DNA from: Demequina aurantiaca
GTDB taxonomy: Bacteria; Actinomycetota; Actinomycetes; Actinomycetales; Demequinaceae
Length of the DNA: 64,000 nt
Assembly (NCBI RefSeq): GCF_000975135.1
Contig: NZ_BBRF01000002.1
Coordinates: forward strand, 186,001 to 250,000
Direction: 5' to 3'
Part shown: positions 9,613 to 18,484 of the stretch, piece after piece
Position numbering within the stretch: position 1 is the first letter of the stretch
Layout of the letters: every line of letters starts with the position of its first letter
Made by a program: the position numbers and the translations under genes
Notes under the pieces: generated by a model
Told to the model about the DNA's origin: nothing
Seen by the model: only the letters and a program-made list of their open reading frames with translations
The model's database searches: none

Positions 9613-12044
9613 AGCCAAGGCATGACGCACGGCTGGTTCCCGCGGCTCTCGCCGCGTACCTGTGCGCGGGAATGATCGCCAGCGAACTCATCAAACCGTC
9701 CATGGCCTTCCTGATGGTTCTGGTGATTGCTGCCGGCGCTGTTGCCGTGGGAACACTTGCCTCGATGCGGCGTGAGCGGGTTGGACTAGTCCCATCTGGC
9801 AGTGGTCGTGGTGACGCGCGCATATCCAGACGTCGAGCGCGACACGGACTGATGGTCACGCTGTGCTCGCACGCGGCACTCGTAGCCGTGATGGCGGGAG
9901 TCGTCGTGTTGAGCACCTCCGCCCATATGATCGCGCGGTGGGAAGGGGGCTTCGCCGCTGCCGTGGGGTCCAAAGCCCCAGAGGTTGAGCTGATGGCTGT
10001 CGTTGCCCGGGAGCCGGTGCCACTCACCAATCCGGGATTCGACGGTGAACAACGCCACGCCGTCCGTGTGTCGGTTCGCCAATGGCGTGAGGCCGACGAG
10101 CGTGCCTCGTGGCGGCCGTCTGCAGCGACGGTGGACGTGATGGGCGCGCAAGATGTTGCGGCCCTCGCCTATGGCGATCAGGTCACTGTGGTGACACGTC
10201 TGGACCGCCGCCGTGGCGATCGTCCCGTCGCGGTGGGGTGGGACGCGGCAGTGGATGACGTGCGCGGAGCTGGGGGAGTGGCGGGTGCCGTAGCGACCGT
10301 CCGCGAGGACTTTAGGCAAGCGAGCAAGGGGCTGGCCACTCCGGTGAGGGGACTCACCCGGGGCATGGTCATCGGAGATACCCGAGCAATGCCCAGTGAG
10401 CAACGGGAAGACATGCGCGTCTCGGGGCTCACGCACCTGACCGCGGTCTCGGGCGCGCACTTCGCCGTGGTCGCGGTGATGGTGCACGGCATGCTGCGCA
10501 GGTTGCCATTGCACCGGGGCCTGCGAGCGACTCTTGCGGCACTGGGAATGGCATGCTTTGCGTGCCTAGTATTTCCGGACGCGTCCGTAGTGCGTGCCCT
10601 GGTCATGGCACTCGTGGGAGCGCTCGCGGTGTGGTGGGGGCGACCGCCTCAAGCGCTTGCCGCGCTCGCGACAGCAGTGATCGCGCTCGTGACGGTAGAC
10701 CCATTCGTGGCACTTGAACCGGGATTCGCGCTTTCCGTCAGCGCGGTGGCCGCCATCGTCCTGTGGGCACCGCGCCTGCGCATAGTGCTGGGCAAGGTGA
10801 TGGCGCCCACGCCGGCAATGTTGATCTCTGTCCCACTCGCCGCTCAGGCAGCTTGCGCGCCCATCCTGATCCTTCTCGAGCCCCGCGTCAGCCTCTACGC
10901 GGTCATAGCGAACCTGCTCGCTGTACCCTTCGCCGCGCCCGTGACCCTCATCGGTCTCGCCGCAGTCGTGCTCGGGCCCGCGTCGGGGGGCATTGCCTCG
11001 GCCATCACGTGGCTCGCCTCATTATCAGTGTGGCCGGTAGCGCTGATCTCCCATGTGGCGGCATCGCTTCCCGGGGCGACAGTGCTGTGGCCACCGGGTG
11101 TCCCTGGAGCTGTGTCCTTGGCCGCACTCACGTGCGTGACGATGTGGTGGACCGTAGGCAGGGGCCGCGTATCAGTCAAGGTCCTGGTGACCGTTGCCAC
11201 GCTGACGGCGGTCGTCTTGGCGGGAAGGTCGGACCGCACGTGGGGCTGGGTCAGCCCAGTGCCGGGACAGTGGTCCCTCGTCGCTTGTGACGTGGGACAA
11301 GGAGACATGATGATGTTGCGCGTCGGGGCGCATTCTGCCGTGGTGATCGACGCAGGTCCGGGGGACGGGACGGCAGCCGCGTGCCTGAGTCGTTTTGGGG
11401 TGAGCGAAGTTCCGCTGCTCATTCTCACGCACCCCCATGCGGATCACGACGGTGGTGTGCCTGAGGTGCTATCCCACGCCAGCGTCGAGGCGGCATGGGT
11501 ACCCGATCTCGCCACCCATCCGGGGTTCGACGCCGCCGCGCGACGGCTGGCCGAAGCCGAGGTGAGCGTCGTTGTTCCACGCGCCGGGGCGACGTGGAAT
11601 GGGGCATCGGTCACCCTCACTCTGCGTGAGGCGCGCGCGGTGAGCAGCGTTCCCGGTCCAGACTCCGAGGTCGCAGGAAGCCTCGTGAATGATGCGTCGT
11701 TGGTGGTGTCCGGGAGCGTCGACGGGGTGACATTCCTGGCCCTAGGGGACGTGGAGACCGCCGCTCAACGGGACCTGGAGGCGAAGGTGCGGGCCCCCGT
11801 TGTCGTGGACGTCGTCAAATTGGCTCACCATGGTTCACGGGTCCAGGATCCGCGCCTGGTGGAGCAGATCCGAGCCGCCGTGGCAATCGTCAGTGTAGGT
11901 GCCGGAAACACCTACGGGCATCCGTCAGCGGAGGCACTCGCGCTCTACTCCGGGAACGGCGCCACCACAGTCCGGACGGACGAATGTGCTGACGTGGTGG
12001 TGTGGCGCAACCCGGAGTTGCGCGTGGCATCGCAGTGTCGGTGA
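9609..12044 (+). CDS. comEC: ComEC/Rec2 DNA-uptake channel with metallo-beta-lactamase domain
   Basis: An 811-residue polytopic membrane protein. After an N-terminal membrane/OB-like region (about 1-230) comes the competence domain with several hydrophobic helices (about 230-500, starting near LTHLTAVSGAHF), then a metallo-beta-lactamase-fold domain from about residue 550 with the metal motif THPHADHDG (His608, His610, Asp612, His613). ComEC forms the channel for single-stranded DNA, and the C-terminal domain may degrade the other strand (family knowledge). Coupled to comEA upstream and followed 19 bases later by holA, the usual actinobacterial order. Confidence 0.93.
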   Translation: MKPRHDARLVPAALAAYLCAGMIASELIKPSMAFLMVLVIAAGAVAVGTLASMRRERVGLVPSGSGRGDARISRRRARHGLMVTLCSHAALVAVMAGVVVLSTSAHMIARWEGGFAAAVGSKAPEVELMAVVAREPVPLTNPGFDGEQRHAVRVSVRQWREADERASWRPSAATVDVMGAQDVAALAYGDQVTVVTRLDRRRGDRPVAVGWDAAVDDVRGAGGVAGAVATVREDFRQASKGLATPVRGLTRGMVIGDTRAMPSEQREDMRVSGLTHLTAVSGAHFAVVAVMVHGMLRRLPLHRGLRATLAALGMACFACLVFPDASVVRALVMALVGALAVWWGRPPQALAALATAVIALVTVDPFVALEPGFALSVSAVAAIVLWAPRLRIVLGKVMAPTPAMLISVPLAAQAACAPILILLEPRVSLYAVIANLLAVPFAAPVTLIGLAAVVLGPASGGIASAITWLASLSVWPVALISHVAASLPGATVLWPPGVPGAVSLAALTCVTMWWTVGRGRVSVKVLVTVATLTAVVLAGRSDRTWGWVSPVPGQWSLVACDVGQGDMMMLRVGAHSAVVIDAGPGDGTAAACLSRFGVSEVPLLILTHPHADHDGGVPEVLSHASVEAAWVPDLATHPGFDAAARRLAEAEVSVVVPRAGATWNGASVTLTLREARAVSSVPGPDSEVAGSLVNDASLVVSGSVDGVTFLALGDVETAAQRDLEAKVRAPVVVDVVKLAHHGSRVQDPRLVEQIRAAVAIVSVGAGNTYGHPSAEALALYSGNGATTVRTDECADVVVWRNPELRVASQCR

Positions 12045-12063
12045 CGCATGGCAGGCTAAGCAC

Positions 12064-13056
12064 ATGGCCGCACGCAATTCCACCCCGGAAGCAACCTGGT
12101 TTAAGGCCGCGCCAGCGCCGCTCGTGCTGGTGTCGGGCCCAGAGACGGTACTAGGGGAGCGAGCGATTGAGCGCATCGTGCTCGCGGTCAAGAAGCGTGA
12201 GGACTCCGTCACCGTGACGCGCCTGGACGCCGGTGCGTATAGCCGTGGCGCGCTCATGTCAGCGACCAGCCCGTCGCTGTTTGCGGAGCCCGGCATCGTG
12301 GTTGTCGATAGTGCGGAGGCGATGAACGACGAGTTCCTCGCCGATGGCTTGGCCTATGTGGCAGCACCCGATCCCACCGTCGTCGTGGTGATCCGTCACG
12401 GCGGTGGAGTGCGAGGCAAGAAGCTGCTCGACGCGCTCAAGGCGGCCGGTGCCGCTCAGTACACGTGTCCCGCCATCAAGAAGGATGCCGAGTTGGTTGA
12501 CTTCGCGATGGGGGAGTTTGAGCGCGGCAAACGACCCGCACCCGCCCGCGCGGTGCGCTCGCTCGTGGACGCGATTGGCGGAGACGTCGCCGAGCTCGCG
12601 GCCGCATGTGCGCAGCTCATGAGCGATGTCGACGGCACCATCGACGAAGCGGCCGTGACGCGCTATTACGGATCCCGCGTCAACGCGACAGGCTTCGCAG
12701 TCGCCGATGCCGCGGTGGCGGGAAAGACGGGCGAAGCACTCGCGCTCGTTCGACACGCAGTTTCGACCGGAACAGATCCCGTGCCCCTGGTGGCGGCGCT
12801 CGCGTTGAAGCTGCGCACGCTGGCCAAGGTGGGCGCGGCACGCGGGCGCGGAATGGACCCCGTGCGCGACATGAAACTGGCTCCGTGGCAGGTGGATCGT
12901 GCTCGGCGCGAACTGCAGCGTTGGAACGCGCGGACACTGGCCGAGGCCATCGAAGAGGTCGCACAGGCAGATGCCGACATCAAGGGTGGCGGTCGCGCGC
13001 CAGATTTCGCGCTCGAGCGGGTGGTGCGCCGAGTCTCCGGGCTGGCGTCCAACTAG
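12064..13056 (+). CDS. holA: DNA polymerase III delta subunit
   Basis: A 330-residue clamp-loader delta subunit, which opens the beta sliding clamp during loading at replication forks. LVSGPETVLGERAIERI at the N-terminus matches the degenerate P-loop region of HolA, and the C-terminal helical domain ends with the typical segment around LAEAIEEVAQADADIKGG. The start ATG at 12064 is chosen over an out-of-family extension back to 11899 that overlaps comEC. Its position between comEC and rpsT is the standard arrangement in Actinobacteria. Confidence 0.92.
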   Translation: MAARNSTPEATWFKAAPAPLVLVSGPETVLGERAIERIVLAVKKREDSVTVTRLDAGAYSRGALMSATSPSLFAEPGIVVVDSAEAMNDEFLADGLAYVAAPDPTVVVVIRHGGGVRGKKLLDALKAAGAAQYTCPAIKKDAELVDFAMGEFERGKRPAPARAVRSLVDAIGGDVAELAAACAQLMSDVDGTIDEAAVTRYYGSRVNATGFAVADAAVAGKTGEALALVRHAVSTGTDPVPLVAALALKLRTLAKVGAARGRGMDPVRDMKLAPWQVDRARRELQRWNARTLAEAIEEVAQADADIKGGGRAPDFALERVVRRVSGLASN

Positions 13057-13128
13057 TCAGATGCCGCACCGCCGGCGAGACAACGCACACCGAATTTGAC
13101 GGGCTGTCGCGGCCCCATGGCACGGCTA

Positions 13129-13818
13129 CTAAGTTCGATTGCCGGCGCCACGCGTGGGAATACTGAGTACCTCGGTGTGCTCGAACAGATCCCCTTGGAT
13201 CTGCTCGAAACCGAGAGCCACGAGGGCGTCGAGTTGAGATTGTGTCTCCACGCATTCCGCAACCAGTGTTCGCCCATTGCCTCGCGCTCGCTCCACCAGT
13301 TGCGGTCCGAGTCTCGTCACGTCGTGTTGGTCGAGTTTGACGAAATCCGCGTAGGGCAGCAGCTCGCACTGAGCGTCAGTGGCGGTGAAGTCGTCGAGCG
13401 CGATACGGAATCCCTGGGCACGCAGCTCGCGAAGTCGGTCCACGAGTGGATGCTGCAGGGTGATCGACTCCACGATCTCGATAATCACCGTGGCGGGGTC
13501 GCAGGCCAGGTCACGATGAGTGAGTAGGTAGTTTCCGGTGAAGTTCACGGACGCGTCTCTGCCGTTGGTGATATCGATGCCTTGGTGAAAGGCGGCGGCG
13601 ATCACGTGCTCAGTCGCGAGGTCCTGGTCTTCCGCATTCCAACGATCAGCTCGCGCTCCCTTGAGTCCCGCAGCGCGGAAGAGGAGTTCGTAGCCAAACA
13701 ACTCGCCACCCGGTGTGTAGATGCCTTGGCGGCCTACGAGGGTGGGCACTTTGGTGTACCGAGCGACGGCCTCCGGGTGCGTGACATGCCACAGGCGCGG
13801 CGTCGCGGACGTGGTCAT
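13129..13818 (-). CDS. Small stand-alone EAL domain protein
   Basis: A 229-residue EAL-domain protein with no sensory or GGDEF partner, similar in layout to the EAL part of YuxH/HDOD-type proteins. Potential catalytic residues are Glu44 (in GYELLFRA), Asn92, Glu114, Asp142, Lys161, Glu188 and Gln208. Loop 6, normally DDFGTGYSS, reads DDFTATDAQ, so cyclic-di-GMP hydrolysis may be weak or lost and the protein may be a binder instead (inference). AAGGGA precedes the ATG. It lies downstream of rpsT on the same strand but beyond a terminator. Confidence 0.82.
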   Translation of the reverse strand: MTTSATPRLWHVTHPEAVARYTKVPTLVGRQGIYTPGGELFGYELLFRAAGLKGARADRWNAEDQDLATEHVIAAAFHQGIDITNGRDASVNFTGNYLLTHRDLACDPATVIIEIVESITLQHPLVDRLRELRAQGFRIALDDFTATDAQCELLPYADFVKLDQHDVTRLGPQLVERARGNGRTLVAECVETQSQLDALVALGFEQIQGDLFEHTEVLSIPTRGAGNRT

Positions 13819-13848
13819 TGAATCCCTTGAAGAAAGGCGCTGGGTAGC

Positions 13849-13883
13849 ACAAAAGCCCCGGTCACGCAGAGCATGCCGGGGCG
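13849..13883 (-). terminator. Rho-independent terminator of rpsT
   Basis: On the minus strand a GCCCCGG ... CCGGGGC stem is followed by CTTTT, directly after the rpsT stop. This is a typical intrinsic terminator and separates rpsT from the small EAL gene. Confidence 0.8.
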
Positions 13884-13895
13884 AAGTGTGCGGGG

Positions 13896-14156
13896 CTAGA
13901 GAGCCGCGACCTGCTTGGCGAGAGCCGACTTGCGGTTCGCGGCCTGGTTCTCGTGGATGACGCCCTTGGACGCAGCCTTGTCGAGCTTGGTGGTTGCGGT
14001 CTGCAGTGCAGTCTGCGCAGCGGCCTTGTCGCCGGCAGCAATGGCCGTGCGGACCTTGCGGACGTGCGTCTTGAGCTCAGACTTGACGGCGACGTTGCGC
14101 ACGCGAGCCTTCTCGTTGGTGCCGATACGCTTGATCTTCGACTTAATGTTTGCCAC
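13896..14156 (-). CDS. rpsT: 30S ribosomal protein S20
   Basis: An 86-residue, Lys/Ala-rich S20 protein beginning [20 protein letters not shown], which binds 16S rRNA at the base of the small subunit. Length and sequence are normal. It starts at a GTG preceded by AGAGGA. A compact hairpin in its leader (14196-14212) and an extended -10 element (14226-14231) lie upstream, so it is probably transcribed alone. Confidence 0.97.
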   Translation of the reverse strand: MANIKSKIKRIGTNEKARVRNVAVKSELKTHVRKVRTAIAAGDKAAAQTALQTATTKLDKAASKGVIHENQAANRKSALAKQVAAL

Positions 14157-14195
14157 GTGGGTCCTCTAACGGTGTTGGAAATAAACTTGGGGTGT

Positions 14196-14212
14196 TGCGC
14201 CCGACGGGCGCA
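14196..14212 (-). promoter_or_regulatory. Compact hairpin in rpsT leader
   Basis: A perfect inverted repeat (TGCGCCCG, one base, CGGGCGCA) lies 40 bases before the rpsT start, near the predicted 5' end of its mRNA. It could be an autoregulatory site for S20 or a terminator of the upstream PemK-like gene. There is no T tract. Confidence 0.4.
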
Positions 14213-14225
14213 CACACGACCGCCA

Positions 14226-14231
14226 ATACTA
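14226..14231 (-). promoter_or_regulatory. Probable extended -10 of rpsT promoter
   Basis: The minus strand reads TGGTAGTAT, an extended -10 element (TGn then TAGTAT). It overlaps the stop codon of the PemK-like gene. No convincing -35 is visible. Confidence 0.4.
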
Positions 14232-14726
14232 CCAGTGATGGCACTCAATTAGCGAACGTGATACTTGTTCGTACTTCGCGTACGGGAGAACGGCGCCTTC
14301 GCGCCGCACTGTGCGCGGGTTGACACGCAACACTCTATCAAGACGCACCTCGCTTGGGCGGCCTTGACGGTCCCACGCGCCGGACCCAATATCGAGCCAA
14401 TATCGGCCCCAGTGAGCCTCACTGGCGGTGTTGCGGTTGTGATCCTTGCTCGTGAGCATGAGGCCGAGCAACCAGTCACCATCTCGACCTATCAAGAGCA
14501 CCGGCCGGTCCTTGCCGTGGTTGAAGTCCTCCTCGAAAGGCACCCACGTCCACACCACCTCGCCAGGATCCGGCTTGCCGTCGAGTTTGGGGGAGTACTC
14601 GATGTCGAATTTGCCCTCGAAGTCGCCTGGATATGACGGGGGGCCCTTGCGCGCAGAGCGCGGTGCGAGTGCAGTCTTTAACTTCGCAAACAATCGCGAT
14701 AGGCGGGAAGGATGTGGGTTGGCCAT
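14229..14726 (-). CDS. PemK/MazF-like family protein without adjacent antitoxin
   Basis: A 165-residue protein whose core (WTWVPFEED, GKDRPVLLIGRDG, LGLMLTSKDH) is the PemK/MazF fold. Classical members are ribosome-independent mRNA endonucleases that work with an antitoxin; here neither neighbour is an antitoxin. The N-terminus is basic (about 35 residues) and precedes the fold. As I recall, a homologue sits between rpsT and lepA in many Actinobacteria, which suggests a conserved housekeeping role rather than an addiction module (inference). Confidence 0.72.
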   Translation of the reverse strand: MANPHPSRLSRLFAKLKTALAPRSARKGPPSYPGDFEGKFDIEYSPKLDGKPDPGEVVWTWVPFEEDFNHGKDRPVLLIGRDGDWLLGLMLTSKDHNRNTASEAHWGRYWLDIGSGAWDRQGRPSEVRLDRVLRVNPRTVRREGAVLPYAKYEQVSRSLIECHHW

Positions 14727-14732
14727 GTTGCG

Positions 14733-16445
14733 TTACGTTAGCGCGCCGGAGCCGGGCAGTGTCAACGCCCGGTCGGCGAGTTCGGGGTCAGTGGGTGCTC
14801 CGACAAAGAGCTCTTCAGCGGGCAACGCGTGCCCGAACAGGAAGCCCTGACCAAAGCTCCACCCGTGCTGACGGGCTATGGAGTATTGGGCTTCTGTCTC
14901 GATGCCTTCGATGATCCCGTACATGTCGAGCGAGGTCGTGAGGCTCGCCATCGCAGTTGAGATGCGATCACCAGTGGAACGGTCTCCCAATCGCAGGGTG
15001 AATTCTCGCGCGAGTTTGAGGCCGGAGACGGGGTTCTGCAGCACGGAGGACAGCGATGAGTAACCCGTGCCGAAGTCGTCAATGAGGAGGTCGATGCCCA
15101 TTGCTGTTAGCCGGTCCAGGTCGGAGTGCTCGGCGGGCGTGGCCGCGAGCATCCCTGACTCTGTGATTTCTAGTCCGAGGCGGTCGGGACTGACCCCGGT
15201 TGAGTCGAGTGCCGCAGTCACCACGCGAGTCAGGTCGGCTCCACCAATCTGGCGGGTCGACACGTTGACAAATATCTTGCCCTGGAAATCTGGACGTGAG
15301 GCGATCAGCCGGCACGCATCAAGCAAGACAAAGCGACCCAGGTCGATGACGAGGTTCGCCGCCTCGCACACCTCGATAAAGTCCTGAGGTAGCAATAGTC
15401 CGCGCGTCGGGTGCTGCCAACGAACAAGGGCTTCGTACGCCACCACCTCGCGAGTGCCGAGGTCTACCACCGGCTGATAGTGGACTCGCAATTCGCCCTC
15501 GGCAATAGCGGTGCGGAGCTCCGCCTCGACGGACAGTCGGGACAGTGCATTGGCATGCAGGTCTTCGCGGAAGACTTCAGCACCGGCACGTCCGGCCTGC
15601 TTCGCCGCGAACATCGCCAGATCGGCGCGGCGCACCAACCCCTCCGCACCCAATCCCACATCAGCCAGGGCGATGCCGGTACTCATTGTGACGCGCACGT
15701 GCTGGCCGCCCACGACGAGCGGTTCCTGCACGGCATCGGTGATCACGGTCAGGAGTCCCTGCGCGGCATTCTCCGTAAGGATCGTGTCGAGCACCACCAC
15801 AAACTCGTCGCCGCCGAGTCGGGCCACGACGTCAGTAGGGCGCACGGAATCCCGTATTCGGCGCGCCACCTCCACGATCGCATCGTCGCCAGCCTCGTGC
15901 CCGAACGAGTCATTGATGAGTTTGAAGTGGTCAATGTCGATGAAGAGCACGGCCACAGGAGCGGCGGTCGGGTGGTGGTCGAGCATTGCAGTGAGCAATT
16001 CGATCAAGCGAGATCGGTTGGGTAGGCCAGTCAGGTGGTCGTACTGCGCCCGATGCTCAAGAAGCTCCTTGGTGCGACGCACCTCAGTCACGTCTTCGAT
16101 CTGCACGATGCACGTGTGGCGGCCGGAGGCGGCATCGTGGGCAACGTCCGACACGGTGACGCGGGTCCAGACGGTGTCGCCATTGCGGTGCAGGAGTCGC
16201 TTTTGTGCCTGGTAATAGGGCATGGCGCCGGATGCGACGGCCGTCATCATCTCGCGGTCGCGTTGAAGATCGTCGGGATGGGTGTACGTCGAGTAGTGGA
16301 CCCCCACGACATCCAGGCTGTCGCGGCCGAGGATGCGCGCGAACGCGTCGTTGAGCGCGACGAACGTGCCTGCGTCGTCCACGAGCGCCATACCGATGGG
16401 CGAGTCTCGAAAGATAGAGTGGAAAAGGTCGTCGTCGTGCGTCAT
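14733..16445 (-). CDS. PAS-GGDEF-EAL cyclic-di-GMP signalling protein
   Basis: A 570-residue soluble protein with a PAS sensor (about 7-125), a diguanylate cyclase domain (about 135-295; intact GGDEF at 211-215) and a phosphodiesterase domain (about 305-565; EAL at 338-340, DDFGTG at 456-461, Lys477, Glu514). The usual LKID motif reads LKLA, so the conserved Asp after the catalytic Lys is missing. It could make or break cyclic-di-GMP; the PAS ligand is unknown. The ATG at 16445 is chosen for its GGGGGGA ribosome site; the open frame runs back to 16607, but that part resembles no domain. Confidence 0.88.
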   Translation of the reverse strand: MTHDDDLFHSIFRDSPIGMALVDDAGTFVALNDAFARILGRDSLDVVGVHYSTYTHPDDLQRDREMMTAVASGAMPYYQAQKRLLHRNGDTVWTRVTVSDVAHDAASGRHTCIVQIEDVTEVRRTKELLEHRAQYDHLTGLPNRSRLIELLTAMLDHHPTAAPVAVLFIDIDHFKLINDSFGHEAGDDAIVEVARRIRDSVRPTDVVARLGGDEFVVVLDTILTENAAQGLLTVITDAVQEPLVVGGQHVRVTMSTGIALADVGLGAEGLVRRADLAMFAAKQAGRAGAEVFREDLHANALSRLSVEAELRTAIAEGELRVHYQPVVDLGTREVVAYEALVRWQHPTRGLLLPQDFIEVCEAANLVIDLGRFVLLDACRLIASRPDFQGKIFVNVSTRQIGGADLTRVVTAALDSTGVSPDRLGLEITESGMLAATPAEHSDLDRLTAMGIDLLIDDFGTGYSSLSSVLQNPVSGLKLAREFTLRLGDRSTGDRISTAMASLTTSLDMYGIIEGIETEAQYSIARQHGWSFGQGFLFGHALPAEELFVGAPTDPELADRALTLPGSGALT

Positions 16446-16622
16446 CTGTCCCCCCAGTTTCAGCAAGTGCGGCACTACGGTGTTTGCGGTCGTGATCAAA
16501 CGTCGTTGTTGACCAGTGCGTCCTTGCCTTATGTATCGGCAGACGTGGGCAGCGCATGAGCGGGCCGATTCATGGGACGATAGGGGCTTGCCTCCGCCCC
16601 CGTTCAAGGAATAGCCACCACA

Positions 16623-18476
16623 GTGTCACTTGACCCTCGCATTCAGCCTGCCTCGACTGACCCGAGTCTGATCCGCAACTTCTGCATCATTGCGCACATC
16701 GACCACGGCAAGTCCACCCTGGCCGACCGCATGCTCGGCATCACCGGCGTGGTCAGCGAGCGTGCCTCACGCGCGCAGTACCTGGACCGCATGGACATCG
16801 AGCGCGAGCGTGGCATCACCATCAAGTCGCAGGCGGTACGCATGCCGTGGGAGGTGGAGGGGGGAGCTCACGCGCTCAACATGATCGACACCCCCGGCCA
16901 CGTGGACTTTAGTTACGAGGTCTCCCGCTCTCTCGCCGCGTGCGAGGGAGCGATTCTGCTGGTGGACGCAGCACAGGGCATCGAGGCTCAGACGCTCGCC
17001 AACCTCTACCTGGCGATGGAAAACGACCTGGTCATCATTCCTGTACTTAACAAAATTGACCTGCCGTCGGCGGACCCTGACCGCTACGCCGCGGAACTCG
17101 CTCAACTCATTGGCTGTGATGAGGGCGACGTGCTGCGCGTCAGCGGCAAGACCGGCGAAGGCGTGCCTGAGCTACTCGACCGTGTGGTGCGCGACATCCC
17201 GCCGCCCGAGGGCGACGCGTCGGCTCCCACCCGCGCCATGATTTTCGACTCGGTCTACGACACCTACCGGGGCGTCGTGACCTATATCCGGGTGATCGAC
17301 GGCGCCCTGAAGCCCAAGGAAAAGATCGCGATGATGTCGACCCTTGCGACTCACGAGCTGCTCGAGATTGGCGTCATCAGCCCCGAACCCGTCCCCACCA
17401 AGGGTTTGGGAGTAGGCGAGGTGGGTTACCTCATCACCGGCGTGAAGGATGTGCGCCTGTCCAAGGTGGGTGACACGGTCACGCTGGCGAACAACCGCGC
17501 TAAGGAATCCCTTGGCGGGTACCGCGACCCGCGGCCGATGGTCTACTCGGGTCTGTTCCCGCTCGATGGCTCAGACTTTCCTATCCTTCGCGACGCCCTG
17601 GACAAGCTTCAACTGAACGACGCCTCACTCGTTTATGAGCCGGAGAGTTCTGTCGCGCTTGGGTTTGGTTTCCGTTGCGGCTACCTCGGCCTGCTTCACC
17701 TTGAGATCGTGCGAGACCGGCTCGAGCGCGAGTTCAATATTGACCTCATTTCCACCGCGCCCAACGTGGTCTATCAGGTCACCATGGACGACGGCAAGGT
17801 TCACGAGGTCACCAACCCTTCCGAGTTTCCCGGCGGCAAAATCGCCGAGGTGCGTGAGCCGGTGGTCAAGGCATCCATCCTGGTCCCTAGTGAGTTCATC
17901 GGTACAGTCATGGAGTTGTGTCAAGAGCGCCGCGGCACCATGGGCACCATGAACTACCTCAGTGAGACGCGCGTGGAAATGCACTACACGCTGCCGCTGG
18001 CCGAGGTGGTTTTCGACTTCTTCGACCAGCTCAAGTCGCGTACCAAGGGTTATGGCTCGCTCGACTATGAGCCCGACGGCGACCAGGCTGCGGACCTCGT
18101 CAAGGTCGATATCCTGCTCCAGGGCGAGACCGTCGACGCCTTCAGCGCTGTGGTCCACAAGGATGCCGCGTACTCCTATGGGCTCTCGATGGTGGGCAAA
18201 CTGCGCAAGTTGATTGACCGTCAGCAATTCGAGATCCCCATTCAGGCCGCAGTCGGTGCCCGCGTCATCGCTCGCGAGACCATCAAGGCCATTCGCAAGG
18301 ACGTTCTAGCCAAGTGCTACGGCGGCGACATCTCGCGAAAGCGCAAGCTGCTGGAGAAGCAGAAGGCCGGTAAGAAGCGCATGAAGAACATCGGCTCCGT
18401 TGAGGTTCCCCCGGAGGCGTTCATCGCCGCGCTCTCGACGTCTGACGACGGCTCCGACAAGGGCAAGAAGAAGTAA
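16623..18476 (+). CDS. lepA: Elongation factor 4 (LepA)
   Basis: A 617-residue ribosomal translocase-type GTPase that back-translocates or remodels stalled ribosomes. G1 reads [10 protein letters not shown]3 DTPGHVDF and G4 NKID; the C-terminal LepA-specific domain ends in a basic segment ([16 protein letters not shown]). The start is the GTG at 16623, with start of homology at [16 protein letters not shown] a few residues later. It is divergent from the PAS-GGDEF-EAL gene with about 180 bases between and is followed 8 bases later by hemW. Confidence 0.97.
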   Translation: MSLDPRIQPASTDPSLIRNFCIIAHIDHGKSTLADRMLGITGVVSERASRAQYLDRMDIERERGITIKSQAVRMPWEVEGGAHALNMIDTPGHVDFSYEVSRSLAACEGAILLVDAAQGIEAQTLANLYLAMENDLVIIPVLNKIDLPSADPDRYAAELAQLIGCDEGDVLRVSGKTGEGVPELLDRVVRDIPPPEGDASAPTRAMIFDSVYDTYRGVVTYIRVIDGALKPKEKIAMMSTLATHELLEIGVISPEPVPTKGLGVGEVGYLITGVKDVRLSKVGDTVTLANNRAKESLGGYRDPRPMVYSGLFPLDGSDFPILRDALDKLQLNDASLVYEPESSVALGFGFRCGYLGLLHLEIVRDRLEREFNIDLISTAPNVVYQVTMDDGKVHEVTNPSEFPGGKIAEVREPVVKASILVPSEFIGTVMELCQERRGTMGTMNYLSETRVEMHYTLPLAEVVFDFFDQLKSRTKGYGSLDYEPDGDQAADLVKVDILLQGETVDAFSAVVHKDAAYSYGLSMVGKLRKLIDRQQFEIPIQAAVGARVIARETIKAIRKDVLAKCYGGDISRKRKLLEKQKAGKKRMKNIGSVEVPPEAFIAALSTSDDGSDKGKKK

Positions 18477-18484
18477 CGACGCCG

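Noticed and set aside
14229-14726. Classical PemK/MazF toxin-antitoxin module
   Set aside because: No antitoxin gene precedes or follows; the neighbours are rpsT and a PAS-GGDEF-EAL gene.
16446-16607. N-terminal extension of the PAS-GGDEF-EAL protein
   Set aside because: No domain likeness, and the ATG at 16445 has a strong ribosome site.
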